From NCBI RefSeq assembly GCF_039621855.1, contig NZ_CP155071.1, positions 1,116,001 to 1,180,000 on the forward strand: a stretch of DNA of 64,000 nucleotides, written 5' to 3'. Made by a program: the position numbers and the translations under genes. Shown one piece after another: positions 45,920 through 54,135 of this stretch. The notes below the pieces were generated by a model. That model made no database searches and had not been told where the DNA came from. It was given only the letters and a program-made list of their open reading frames with translations. The stretch's first letter is position 1, and each line of letters starts with the position of its first letter. The stretch comes from Erwinia sp. HDF1-3R. GTDB lineage: Bacteria > Pseudomonadota > Gammaproteobacteria > Enterobacterales > Enterobacteriaceae.

Positions 45920-46786
45920 ATGAGTCATAGCGGATCGGGTGAGGGCAGAGCAGTTGTATTAGGTGGTGGGGGCGTGGCAGGTATAGCCTGGATGACAGGG
46001 TTGCTGCTCGGTCTGCGGGACGAAGGGGTTGAGCCTGGGCACACAGCTGACGTGCTGATCGGCACGTCGGCAGGATCGACCGTCGCCGCACAGATTGCGT
46101 GCGGGTGCGATCTGGACGATCTCTTCCAGCGGCAGACCCTCCCCGAGAGGCAGGTAGCAGAGCTAGTGCCGAAACCGCATCTGCTTGAGCTGATCGGTAA
46201 TGCGCTGCCGGTGCTGTTCAGGCTTACCGATGCGGTTGAAAGGACGCGGCGCATTGGCGAACTGGCGGCCAATAGCACAACCGTGGACGAGGCGCAGCGC
46301 CGCGCAGTCATCGCCGACCGGCTGCCCTCGCATCACTGGCCCGACCGCCAGCTCAGGATCGTTGCGGTTAATATCGCTACCGGCGAGCCGCAGATTTTCG
46401 ATAAAGATTCCGGCGTCAGCCTGATCGATGCCGTCGCTGCAAGCTGTGCGGTACCGGGCATGTGGCCCCCGGTGAGCATAAACGGTCAACGCTATATGGA
46501 CGGCGGCATTCACTCGTCGGATAACGCTTATCTGGCGGCTGGCAGCGCTAAGGTTTTGATTTTGTCCCCGCTGGGGACGCAGGGGATGACGCTACCCGGT
46601 AGTGTAAACCTGACCAGTCAGGCTGAGGCGCTGCGCCAGGGCGGGGCCGACGTTACCCTTGTTGAACCTGACGAGGCTTCTCGCGAAGCGATGGGCAAGA
46701 ATCCGCTGTCGCCCGAAACTCGCCTTCCTGCTGCAATGGCTGGCCGTGCGCAGGGCCGTGCTATCGCCGCCAGCCTGGCAGATTAA
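45920..46786 (+). CDS. Patatin-like phospholipase
   Basis: A 288-residue patatin family hydrolase. The oxyanion loop is LGGGGVAGIAW (about 14-24), the nucleophile elbow is GTSAGS with Ser50, and Asp194 of YMDGG completes the Ser-Asp dyad. GGAG precedes the ATG. The protein lacks a signal peptide, so it probably acts on lipids at the cytoplasmic membrane face. A single-gene unit ending at the 46801 hairpin. Confidence 0.88.
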   Translation: MSHSGSGEGRAVVLGGGGVAGIAWMTGLLLGLRDEGVEPGHTADVLIGTSAGSTVAAQIACGCDLDDLFQRQTLPERQVAELVPKPHLLELIGNALPVLFRLTDAVERTRRIGELAANSTTVDEAQRRAVIADRLPSHHWPDRQLRIVAVNIATGEPQIFDKDSGVSLIDAVAASCAVPGMWPPVSINGQRYMDGGIHSSDNAYLAAGSAKVLILSPLGTQGMTLPGSVNLTSQAEALRQGGADVTLVEPDEASREAMGKNPLSPETRLPAAMAGRAQGRAIAASLAD

Positions 46787-46800
46787 CCCCGCAGCCTGAC

Positions 46801-46841
46801 GCCCGTTAATCGGCAGGCGTGCTGCCTGCCGATTAACGGGC
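46801..46841. terminator. Long hairpin after the patatin gene
   Basis: A perfect 18-bp stem (GCCCGTTAATCGGCAGGC and its complement) with loop GTGCT begins 14 bp after the stop codon. There is no T tail, so it may act as a stability element or a factor-assisted terminator. Confidence 0.6.
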
Positions 46842-46851
46842 ATACTCAGTA

Positions 46852-46899
46852 ACAATGCCACAATGCCACAATGCCACAATGCCACAATGCCACAATGCT
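46852..46899. repeat. Octanucleotide repeat (ACAATGCC) about six copies
   Basis: Five perfect ACAATGCC units and a sixth ending CT. It is noncoding here, between the hairpin and the MASE1 gene. The repeat could vary in copy number by slippage. Confidence 0.9.
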
Positions 46900-47075
46900 C
46901 AGAGCCAGCTCCTGACAATTACCGGGGCTTACGCCATTGAACTCTGATACAGTTTCAGCGGGGTCAAGCGAGACGTTATTCATTTTTTTGTCCCTGTTAC
47001 TCTCCACGCCCGTTCTGTTGAAGAAAAAAAGATTGAGTTTATACTGTCGGGCAGGTCACATGAGAATTAAGAGAA

Positions 47076-48380
47076 ATGAAAATGAATCGCGCGGCTTCTT
47101 TCTTTCAGCATAATGCAGTTTCCATCGCGCTGTGGATGATTGTTTACTATATTTCAGGCGTTATTTCATTAAAAGTCGATGCCATTGACGCACAAATTTC
47201 CATTGTCTGGTTTCCGGCAGGGGTGGCGACAGCGGCCTTTCTCTGCGCCAGGTGGCGTTTATGGCCGGTGCTGTTACTCTCCTTTGTTATTATTAACGTT
47301 ATTCTCGACAATGCATTTGATAATAATTTAACTCTTTCAATTATCTACGCTATTGTCGCTATGCCGGCGAGTATGCTAATTGCCTGGATTACACGCTACT
47401 TTTCCCGTCCCGGCGACGATCTGCATATTATTCTCTTATGGCTTTTTGCTACTATTCTGGTCAGTTTTGTAGATGCGCTGCTCTTTTCAGCGGGGCTGAA
47501 CTTCTTCAGAAATGCCAATTTCAAAGAAATTTTTTGGAGCGGGTTTATCGCCGATGCGACGGGGATTATATTTGCTACAACGGTGATCATGGGGTTTATG
47601 AACACCCGCCTGCGCACCCGCACCTCGATCGTTAAAAATATCATTCCGGGCCTGATGACCTGGATACTATTATGCCTGAGTAGCCTGCTGATTTTTAATA
47701 ATACGGCTAAAGCTTTTGCCCATAATAATCTTCATCTTTACAGTGACGCGCTGATTTTTTCACTGGCCTGCATACCGGTCATTTTTGCCGTGTTAATGTC
47801 ACTGCTGTGGGGCAATCGGGGCGGCTCGCTGGCGCTGCTGACGCTGTCCGCCATTGCGATGTATTTCACCAAAAACAAACTGGGTCCTTTCTTCATGAGA
47901 GGGCTGTATCCGCATGAACCGCTGATGCTGATTCAGGGCTATTTAACGGCAACCACGCTGTTAATGGTGTTTATCCGGGTCATTACCCGGGATATTTCTC
48001 ATCTTGACGCTGCAAACGGCATTCAGGCCAGGCAGTATGCCGTTTATCAGTTAAACCTGGCCACCGGCGAGATCGCCTGGGGCAATCTCATGGGGGAGTT
48101 AGGCCTTATTGATGAGGACGTTTTTTCACACCGGGAAACACTCATGCAGCGGGTCCATCCGGATGACCGGGACCTTCTTGCCGCTCACTGGGCAGGGACG
48201 TCCAACCAGAACAATCTGCCGATTATCCAGTTTCGGCTAAGCACCGATGAGGGGGCCTGGATCAGAGTCACCGACAGCGGAAGCCTCTTTTTTAGCCAAA
48301 ACACGCCGCAAATGATAGTAGGGAAATGGCGCATAACTAAAACCCTGCCGCTTTTCAAAACTGACCAGATGGATAAGTAA
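47076..48380 (+). CDS. MASE1-PAS membrane sensor without output domain
   Basis: A 434-residue protein. The N-terminal 300 residues form the MASE1 integral-membrane sensor (about 8-9 helices; VDAIDAQISIVWFPAGVATA, MPASMLIAWITRYF). Residues about 325-425 are a PAS fold (YAVYQLNLATGEIAWGNLM, LMQRVHPDDRDLLAAHW, FRLSTDEGAWIRVTDSG). MASE1 proteins normally continue into GGDEF, EAL or kinase domains; this one stops. The next gene starts 2 bp later, so the two are translationally coupled and may act as one unit. Confidence 0.82.
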   Translation: MKMNRAASFFQHNAVSIALWMIVYYISGVISLKVDAIDAQISIVWFPAGVATAAFLCARWRLWPVLLLSFVIINVILDNAFDNNLTLSIIYAIVAMPASMLIAWITRYFSRPGDDLHIILLWLFATILVSFVDALLFSAGLNFFRNANFKEIFWSGFIADATGIIFATTVIMGFMNTRLRTRTSIVKNIIPGLMTWILLCLSSLLIFNNTAKAFAHNNLHLYSDALIFSLACIPVIFAVLMSLLWGNRGGSLALLTLSAIAMYFTKNKLGPFFMRGLYPHEPLMLIQGYLTATTLLMVFIRVITRDISHLDAANGIQARQYAVYQLNLATGEIAWGNLMGELGLIDEDVFSHRETLMQRVHPDDRDLLAAHWAGTSNQNNLPIIQFRLSTDEGAWIRVTDSGSLFFSQNTPQMIVGKWRITKTLPLFKTDQMDK

Positions 48381-48382
48381 AA

Positions 48383-49714
48383 ATGGTTCAGATCGCCTTA
48401 TTACTCTTTGGTGCTGACTTTGTCAGAACCAAGTCAAAATATCTGTGGTTTATCGGCCTGCTGTGGGGCACGTTGGGCGCGCTGGTCTTTTTCGACGGGC
48501 TGGATGGTCAGCTCTACTTCCCACTGAAAACCTTCGGCTTTTTATTGATGGTCGAGAGCATTGTGACCCTGAGCGTCGCCTCCAGCGGGGCAGGGGCGCA
48601 AAAAGCGGTGCTCTATTTTAAAGGGGTGACGTTCCTGTTTTGTGCGCTGGTCATCATTATCAACCAGAAATACAGCAACCTGCTGCTGTCGGTTATGTTC
48701 GGTTTTTCATTCTTCATTATCGGCCTGTTTGTTGGCGTCTCGGCCTGGGTCGTTCGCTATCCGCGCTGGCATCTGAATATTTTTTACGGCCTGGTACAGA
48801 TGTTTTTTGCCTTCTTTCTGTTTATCCATAACCAGGCTGCCGTCTCATTTTTTCTCGGTTTCTTAATGGCCGGTAGCGGCCTGAGCTGCTTATTTACCGC
48901 CGTGCGGGCAAGACGTATCCGTCATGCCAGCTCGGTGTTTCAGCTGATACAGCCTCAGGATACCTTAGAGCACAGGGAGTGGACGCTCGAGGAGAGTGCT
49001 GCGCTTGCGGCACTGGCTGAAAAACAAACCGGCTTATCCGGGAATACGCTCATCGTGCATATCTGGACGCCAGAGGGATCGGCAGAACATACCCCGGTTT
49101 CCCGGCCGGTCATTAACCGCTATATCGCGGCCGTTGATGAGGATGGCGTGATCTCCACGGGGCATGCAGCTCTTGAGGTGCCCTCACTGCTTTACATCAG
49201 CCTCTATCCTGCCGAAGATATTGACCGCTCCCCTTCAGAGTTTTTCCGCGTATTGAAGGCCACCCACGACAATGACGTTAAGGGGTCGTTTCAGCCCAGC
49301 TACGAAACCGAAGCCGCCGACTGGTGTCACTCGGACAGGCGGGTTATGTTCACCAATTACAACGTAGCCTCGCTGTCGGCTTTCTGGCAGATCTATTCCC
49401 GGCATGAAATTTATAACCTGACCTACCGTAACTGCTCCAGCAGCGTGGCCTATGCGCTGGAGGCTGCCCTGGAGGGCGTTCTCTCATCACGGAGCAAGAG
49501 CTGGACCCATACTCTCAAAATATTCTTTATGCCTGAACTCTGGATCGCTTCCCAGGTCCGCAAGCGCGCCCTGATGATGGCCTGGACGCCCGGTCTGGTG
49601 ATGGACTATGCGCGCGCACTTAGCGCGGTAGTCCATCCCGTTGCCCTGCCCTGGTCGCAGAGGATGCCGTGGAAGTGGCGCTACTCCCACCAGCAGGGCC
49701 GCGCTGGCAAATAG
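48383..49714 (+). CDS. HdeD-like membrane protein with permuted papain-like C-terminal domain
   Basis: A 443-residue protein. Residues about 20-172 contain six hydrophobic helices with HdeD/DUF308-like character. The soluble half (about 200-400) has His261 in ISTGHAALEV and Cys351 in TYRNCSSSVAYALE, with His before Cys as in circularly permuted NlpC/P60-type (LRAT, PPPDE, YiiX) folds. The likely activity is a thiol peptidase or acyltransferase; this is inferred from the two motifs. GGATAAG of the preceding gene serves as ribosome site. It ends 16 bp from the convergent mipA-like gene. Confidence 0.7.
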   Translation: MVQIALLLFGADFVRTKSKYLWFIGLLWGTLGALVFFDGLDGQLYFPLKTFGFLLMVESIVTLSVASSGAGAQKAVLYFKGVTFLFCALVIIINQKYSNLLLSVMFGFSFFIIGLFVGVSAWVVRYPRWHLNIFYGLVQMFFAFFLFIHNQAAVSFFLGFLMAGSGLSCLFTAVRARRIRHASSVFQLIQPQDTLEHREWTLEESAALAALAEKQTGLSGNTLIVHIWTPEGSAEHTPVSRPVINRYIAAVDEDGVISTGHAALEVPSLLYISLYPAEDIDRSPSEFFRVLKATHDNDVKGSFQPSYETEAADWCHSDRRVMFTNYNVASLSAFWQIYSRHEIYNLTYRNCSSSVAYALEAALEGVLSSRSKSWTHTLKIFFMPELWIASQVRKRALMMAWTPGLVMDYARALSAVVHPVALPWSQRMPWKWRYSHQQGRAGK

Positions 49715-49730
49715 CCGCCAGCGGCCGCGT

Positions 49731-50480
49731 TTAGAACGTCCAGACCAGCCCCGAGTTTAGCGTCCAGAAGTGGCTCTGGGAGACCATAGGGCTGTGGCGC
49801 AGGGGCGCGGGCAGGAAGGTGATGCGTGGTTGCAGGTAAAAATGCAGGTGCGAAGTGACATGCCAGTCAGCGGCCACCGCCAGCCAGGGTGAAAACGCCT
49901 GGCCGGGTGAATAGGCAGACATACCGGAGCGGGAGGCTTCTTCCCGGCTGATGCCGTAGTAATAGCGAGCCTGCTGGGCATTAAGCCAGTCGACCCCGGC
50001 CTCAGGGTAGATATCCACTCCGGTGAGGGAAACCTGGCCCGCCCAGGCGAGGGTGCCCAGCAGGCCGTTACTTTCTCCCAGCGTGTCCGTTGAAAGCTCT
50101 GCCCTGAATGCGCCGACCGGGGTGATACGCTGGTAGCTTACTCCGCCCATCATCGTCGCGTGACGGTTGTCCAGTTCGCGCATGCGGGATGCGTGACTTC
50201 TTTTCGGGTCAAATTCCATATCGAGATAAAAAAGCCGTGCCTTAAGCTGATTTACATCGTCATTAACGGCATAAACCCCCGCGTCCAGCCCATCAACATA
50301 CCAGTGGGCGTTGTCATAGCCGACATAGGGCAGGGCAGACCAGGTGGTTTTATAATTACGCCAGGGCAGGGCGTTAGCCTCTCCCTGTACACCCAGGGAT
50401 AAATCAGCGGCGCTGGCCCGCGCGGCCAGGGCAGTAAAAATAATAAAGAGCGTGATTAAATATTTAATGGCTGATTTCAT
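49731..50480 (-). CDS. MipA/OmpV family outer-membrane protein
   Basis: About 249 residues from ATG 50480 (MKSAIKYLITLFIIFTALAA-type signal peptide ending ARASA), which I prefer to the ATG at 50576 because it begins the export signal. The mature part starts ADLSLGVQGEA and shows amphipathic strands; the C-terminus ends in aromatic WTF, typical of outer-membrane barrels. The MipA/OmpV family links to murein hydrolases or acts as a porin. Convergent with the HdeD-like gene. Confidence 0.8.
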   Translation of the reverse strand: MKSAIKYLITLFIIFTALAARASAADLSLGVQGEANALPWRNYKTTWSALPYVGYDNAHWYVDGLDAGVYAVNDDVNQLKARLFYLDMEFDPKRSHASRMRELDNRHATMMGGVSYQRITPVGAFRAELSTDTLGESNGLLGTLAWAGQVSLTGVDIYPEAGVDWLNAQQARYYYGISREEASRSGMSAYSPGQAFSPWLAVAADWHVTSHLHFYLQPRITFLPAPLRHSPMVSQSHFWTLNSGLVWTF

Positions 50481-50651
50481 TTTCAGTTGGGTTCTTATAT
50501 TCAGTCCGGAAAAAAAGAGTGTAGTCGCGATAACCGCGGGGGTGATCCTTCTCGGGTACATTTGGTCCCGGAACAATTTAAACGTAGAATAGCCGTTGAA
50601 GGTATCAATAATCCGCGTTCACTCGCGCCCAGACAGGATAAAGAAGGCACA

Positions 50652-50987
50652 ATGTTTAATATTTACGCAATTTTATTTATTTCTATTGTGGCCGAAACGC
50701 TGGCGACGACCATGATGAAAGCCTCCGAAGGATTTACCCGGCCCCTTCCGAGTATGCTGGTGGTTATCGGCTACTCGGTCTCGTTATACGGCCTTTCTCA
50801 CGTCGTTAAATCGATGAACCTCGGTATTGCCTATGCCATCTGGGCCGGTATGGGCATTTTTCTGGTGTCAGTTATGTCATTTTTCCTCTATAAGCAGAAG
50901 CTCGATCTGCCTGCGCTGATAGGTATTGCTTTTATTGCTGCCGGCATCATTATTATCCAGCTCTTCTCCAAATCCGTCGCTCACTAA
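50652..50987 (+). CDS. Small multidrug resistance (SMR) transporter, EmrE-like
   Basis: A 111-residue, four-helix protein. Glu15 in VAETLATTMMKASEG corresponds to the essential EmrE Glu14, and GIAYAIWAGMGIF is the signature of helix 3. AAGAAGG lies just upstream of ATG 50652. Works as a dual-topology dimer exchanging protons for cationic drugs or guanidinium-type compounds. Stands alone, 1.8 kb from the AdeRS-like pair. Confidence 0.9.
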   Translation: MFNIYAILFISIVAETLATTMMKASEGFTRPLPSMLVVIGYSVSLYGLSHVVKSMNLGIAYAIWAGMGIFLVSVMSFFLYKQKLDLPALIGIAFIAAGIIIIQLFSKSVAH

Positions 50988-51102
50988 TATTGAGTGCGAA
51001 TAAACGGTTATCACAACTGCTGCCAAAACTTTAGCATTGGCTGACAATAACTGAGAATTAAAAGCGTAAGTTCTTTCCATCGCACTGATTCGGGAAGAAA
51101 AA

Positions 51103-51318
51103 ATGAAGATTTCACGGCTTGTTGTCGGTTTATTTCTGCTTGGCGTATCCTCGGTTTCACTGGCCCAGTCTGCACCCCTGACGCATCAGCCCTGTCAGGG
51201 CAGACCGGTGCCGCACCAGTTTACCTTCAATAGTGCGGACACGGCTGAATTGCCGGATGAGAATATTGATCTGCCGGAAAGCGTTATCATACGCTCATTC
51301 GATAGCAAAGCGGGCTGA
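51103..51318 (+). CDS. Small exported protein of unknown function
   Basis: A 71-residue precursor with a clear signal peptide (MKISRLVVGLFLLGVSSVSLA, cleavage before QSAPL). The mature 50 residues are acidic, with one Cys (QPCQG) and a motif ADTAELPDENIDLPES. GGAAG precedes the ATG. No family recognised; probably periplasmic. Confidence 0.65.
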   Translation: MKISRLVVGLFLLGVSSVSLAQSAPLTHQPCQGRPVPHQFTFNSADTAELPDENIDLPESVIIRSFDSKAG

Positions 51319-51334
51319 AGTGCCAGCCCGCTTT
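51307..51334. terminator. Terminator hairpin overlapping the stop codon
   Basis: AAAGCGGGCT/AGCCCGCTTT, a 10-bp stem that includes the last codons of the gene at 51103. Lies between convergent small genes and could work both ways. Confidence 0.65.
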
Positions 51335-51367
51335 GCCAATTGGCGTATGGATAGCGTTTGTTTTTCC

Positions 51368-51550
51368 TTAATCCACATAGCAAACCGGGCAGCCGGGTGT
51401 CGTTTGGGTATGTGGACTATCATGGCAGCCGGTGAGCGCAAATATGGCCGGAATGACGAATGCAATTACCGGCAATAGCCCGGTAAAGCGTGCGGGCACA
51501 AAGAGATGATGAAAAACCTGCTGCGCATAATGAATGAATGTGTTGGTCAT
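51368..51550 (-). CDS. Small membrane protein or lipoprotein with Cys-rich tail
   Basis: About 60 residues from ATG 51550, chosen because GGAGG lies 9 bp upstream; ATG 51559 would abut the SD. A hydrophobic stretch (FTGLLPVIAFVIPAIFALTGC) ends in LTGC, which could be a lipobox, although the 20-residue leader before it is unusual. The tail has CPVC. No family recognised. Confidence 0.5.
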   Translation of the reverse strand: MTNTFIHYAQQVFHHLFVPARFTGLLPVIAFVIPAIFALTGCHDSPHTQTTPGCPVCYVD

Positions 51551-51628
51551 AGCCTGCATCCTCCGTTGAGATGCGGCTATTTCATCAAGAGAGTGTCAAG
51601 ATTCCCTGTAGTTATTATCAAGAGACGG

Positions 51629-52828
51629 TCAAGTTTCGCTTTTTTTATCGGCGACGGCGGTGGTAACCGGTAAAAGCAGGGTGATTTGCAGACCTCCTCC
51701 GGGCGGCAAGCTGGCGTAAATCGTGCCGCCACAGGCCTCACACACGGCTCGCGCAATAGACAGCCCTAAGCCACTGCCGCCAGAGTGCCTGGCGCGTGAA
51801 GATTCGGCTCGGGTAAAGCGCTCAAACATGGTCAGTAAGAAGGCTTCCGTCACGCCCGGCCCCCAGTCCCTGAAGGTAATTTCACAGGCTTCCGGGCGAC
51901 GGCTTACGCCAACCTCCAGCCGCTTGCCTTCACAGGCGTAGCGCAGGGCATTTTCCATAATAATCGTAAAGACCTGCCCAAGGCGAAAGCTATCGCCCAT
52001 AAAGGGGACGGGGTATGAGGGGCTGATGGCGATCGCCATGCCAGCCGCCCCGGCCTGCGGTTTTAGCCAGGCAGCCCGCTCCTGGAGCAGCTCGACCAGG
52101 TCCAGTTTACTGTGGGTTAATAACAGGCGCCCGGCATCGGCGAGCGACAGCAGGTGCAACTCATCGGTGAGGGTATTAAGCAGGATCAACTGTTTCATAA
52201 CCATCTGCAACTGCGCAGGCTCGGGTTTAAACACGCCGTCAATCATCCCCTGTAACCGCCCGATAGCGGCCGTCAGGGGAGAACGTAGCTCATGGGCCAT
52301 TGCCACATGGGAGGCGCGAAGCTCCCGATCGTATCGTTCAAGCTGGTGAGTCATGGTATTGAAATTTCGCGTAAAACGAGCAAGTTCCGCCGGAGCTTTG
52401 TCGACAATGCCCACCCGGGTGGAAAATTCCCCCCGGGCAATCGCACCCGCCGCCGTTGCCAGCCTGCTGAACTGCAAAGAGAGCGGGCGCGCAGAGCGCA
52501 GCCCTAACAGCACGATAAAGGGGATGGCAATCACCACCAGCACGCCCAGCATCAGCCAGTCTGCCGACGCAACGTTGGGGGCGGAGTAGCTGATCCCCCA
52601 GCCGGCATCCATCAGATGGTGGAAACGGGCCAGGTCGCGTTCCGGATGCTCCAGCAGCAGTGCAAACTCCCTGCGCTTCGCCGGTGGCATATGGTGGAGC
52701 ACCCAGAGATTCTGAATAACAAAGCGCAGCCACATACTAAAGGCAATCAGGACAACTGAACCAATGGCCAGCGTCAGTACCCGCAGACAAATCCAGCGCC
52801 AGAGCGTTTGCTGATGTGGCGTCTTCAT
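51629..52828 (-). CDS. Sensor histidine kinase (AdeS-like)
   Basis: A 399-residue membrane kinase. TM1 is at about 17-40 and TM2 at about 92-110, giving a periplasmic loop of about 50 residues. HAMP (about 112-165) leads to the H-box HVAMAHELRSPLTAAIG with His179. The N-box is IIMENALRYACEG, then DWGPGV and GGSGLGLSIARAVCE. It overlaps the regulator by ATGA. Signal unknown; the pair resembles the BaeS/AdeS group that controls efflux. Confidence 0.87.
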   Translation of the reverse strand: MKTPHQQTLWRWICLRVLTLAIGSVVLIAFSMWLRFVIQNLWVLHHMPPAKRREFALLLEHPERDLARFHHLMDAGWGISYSAPNVASADWLMLGVLVVIAIPFIVLLGLRSARPLSLQFSRLATAAGAIARGEFSTRVGIVDKAPAELARFTRNFNTMTHQLERYDRELRASHVAMAHELRSPLTAAIGRLQGMIDGVFKPEPAQLQMVMKQLILLNTLTDELHLLSLADAGRLLLTHSKLDLVELLQERAAWLKPQAGAAGMAIAISPSYPVPFMGDSFRLGQVFTIIMENALRYACEGKRLEVGVSRRPEACEITFRDWGPGVTEAFLLTMFERFTRAESSRARHSGGSGLGLSIARAVCEACGGTIYASLPPGGGLQITLLLPVTTAVADKKSET

Positions 52829-53514
52829 GGCTGACGGAACCGGTAGCCGACGCCGCGAACGTTGTGTAGCACGTTAGTGATCCCCGCTGATTCAAGTTTT
52901 CTTCGCAGATTATAAACGTGGGTGTCAACCACGCGCTCCAGCGCCTCGCTGTCGGGCAGGCAGTGCTCCAGCAGCTGCTGGCGGGAGAAAGGCTGAGTCT
53001 GTGCGCGCATGGTAAAGGCCAGTAAGGCGAACTCGGTTGGCGTAAGATCCAGCCACTGCTGGCCCTGATCCTCATCACCGACCACTGCCGTCAGCGCTAG
53101 CGGATCGACCTCAAGATTCAGCCAGCGAAGCCGCATCGCGCTCTGAGCATGGGCCGCTGTGCGGCGCAGCACCGCCTGGACGCGGGCGACCACCTCTCCC
53201 GGATTATAGGGTTTAACCACGTAATCGTCGGCCCCGTAGCGTAGCGCACCGATTTTATCCGAAGGATCGCTCATCGCCGTCACCATAATAACCGGGATGT
53301 CGGTCCTGCGGCGCACGGCAGCCAGCACTTCGGTGCCGTTCATACCGGGTAGCATCACATCCAGCAGAATGAGATCCGGCTTCCAGCGATGTGACATCTC
53401 AAGCCCGGCCAGCCCGTTGCCAGCAATGGACACCTGATAGTTTTCCCGCAGGAGGTAGGCTTCCAGTACGCCCGCAGCATCGGCATCATCCTCGATAATC
53501 AGTACGCGTTTCAT
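52825..53514 (-). CDS. OmpR-family response regulator (AdeR-like)
   Basis: A 229-residue regulator with receiver residues Asp9-Asp10 and Asp52 (LILLDVMLPG), Thr79 and Lys101 (VVKPYNPGE). The C-terminal winged helix (about 130-227) has LTPTEFALLAF and VVDTHVYNLRRKLE. The receiver run GADDYVVKPYNPGEVVARVQ is typical of the AdeR/BaeR group. It precedes the kinase. Possible targets are the pumps at 31070 or 50652, but no site was identified. Confidence 0.88.
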   Translation of the reverse strand: MKRVLIIEDDADAAGVLEAYLLRENYQVSIAGNGLAGLEMSHRWKPDLILLDVMLPGMNGTEVLAAVRRRTDIPVIMVTAMSDPSDKIGALRYGADDYVVKPYNPGEVVARVQAVLRRTAAHAQSAMRLRWLNLEVDPLALTAVVGDEDQGQQWLDLTPTEFALLAFTMRAQTQPFSRQQLLEHCLPDSEALERVVDTHVYNLRRKLESAGITNVLHNVRGVGYRFRQP

Positions 53515-54135
53515 CTCTGTTCCCTCTCCTGATGATGTTATGTTTTATTCCAAAGCGATAAAGGGGAGCCGGACTCTACCCTGCAATTCGGTGCCGATCG
53601 CAAAGAGGGCTGCGCTCCCGGATGGCGAGCGAAGAATGATAATCAAAAAAAACATGGCATACATTAACCCTGGTACAACGGCAGGCCTGCTTATGACCGT
53701 GCCGGAGCCGAAGGCATTCACGGCTTAGGCTACTGGCGGCAGGTTTACGTCTGCGGGGTCAATCCCGAGGTAATAGTAATCGTTTTGTGCTCAATGACGA
53801 ATATCAATAGCCGCGCAGGGCGTGGGATCTGGACGCAGTAGGCTATCGACGGTAAAATGCGCGCGGCTAAAAACTGTATCAAAAATGCGCGGTAACAGCG
53901 CTATGGGCATTCACAACGCTTCAAAATGAAGCGTCGAATTTCTTTGGGTAATACCCGTTGATACAGAGCCGCCTCCATGAATATTTCACTCTGCCACGCT
54001 CTCTGTTTCATCGCCCCTTGCGCTGACGGCCAGGCCACGCCTGCCGACTACCCGATCGCCTTTATTCTCACCCGCTATGCAGTGAAATACCCGCTGCGGC
54101 TGTCACACCATTTTGCCAGACACAAGGTTCATACC
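53515..54135. other. Intergenic region between adeR-like and aldehyde dehydrogenase genes
   Basis: I see no supported gene; a 62-codon frame at 53540 lacks a family and ribosome site. A hairpin or operator, ACGCTTCA-AAA-TGAAGCGT (53916-53934), lies about 200 bp before the dehydrogenase gene. Confidence 0.45.
53916..53934. promoter_or_regulatory. Palindrome upstream of the aldehyde dehydrogenase gene
   Basis: ACGCTTCA-AAA-TGAAGCGT, 8-bp perfect arms. It could be an operator or a small stem-loop. Confidence 0.4.

Noticed and set aside
46801..46899. Phage or transposon attachment site
   Set aside because: The long hairpin and octamer repeat resemble a terminator and a simple repeat; no integrase or target duplication is present.
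53540..53728. 62-codon ORF in the adeR-dehydrogenase spacer
   Set aside because: No SD and no family.
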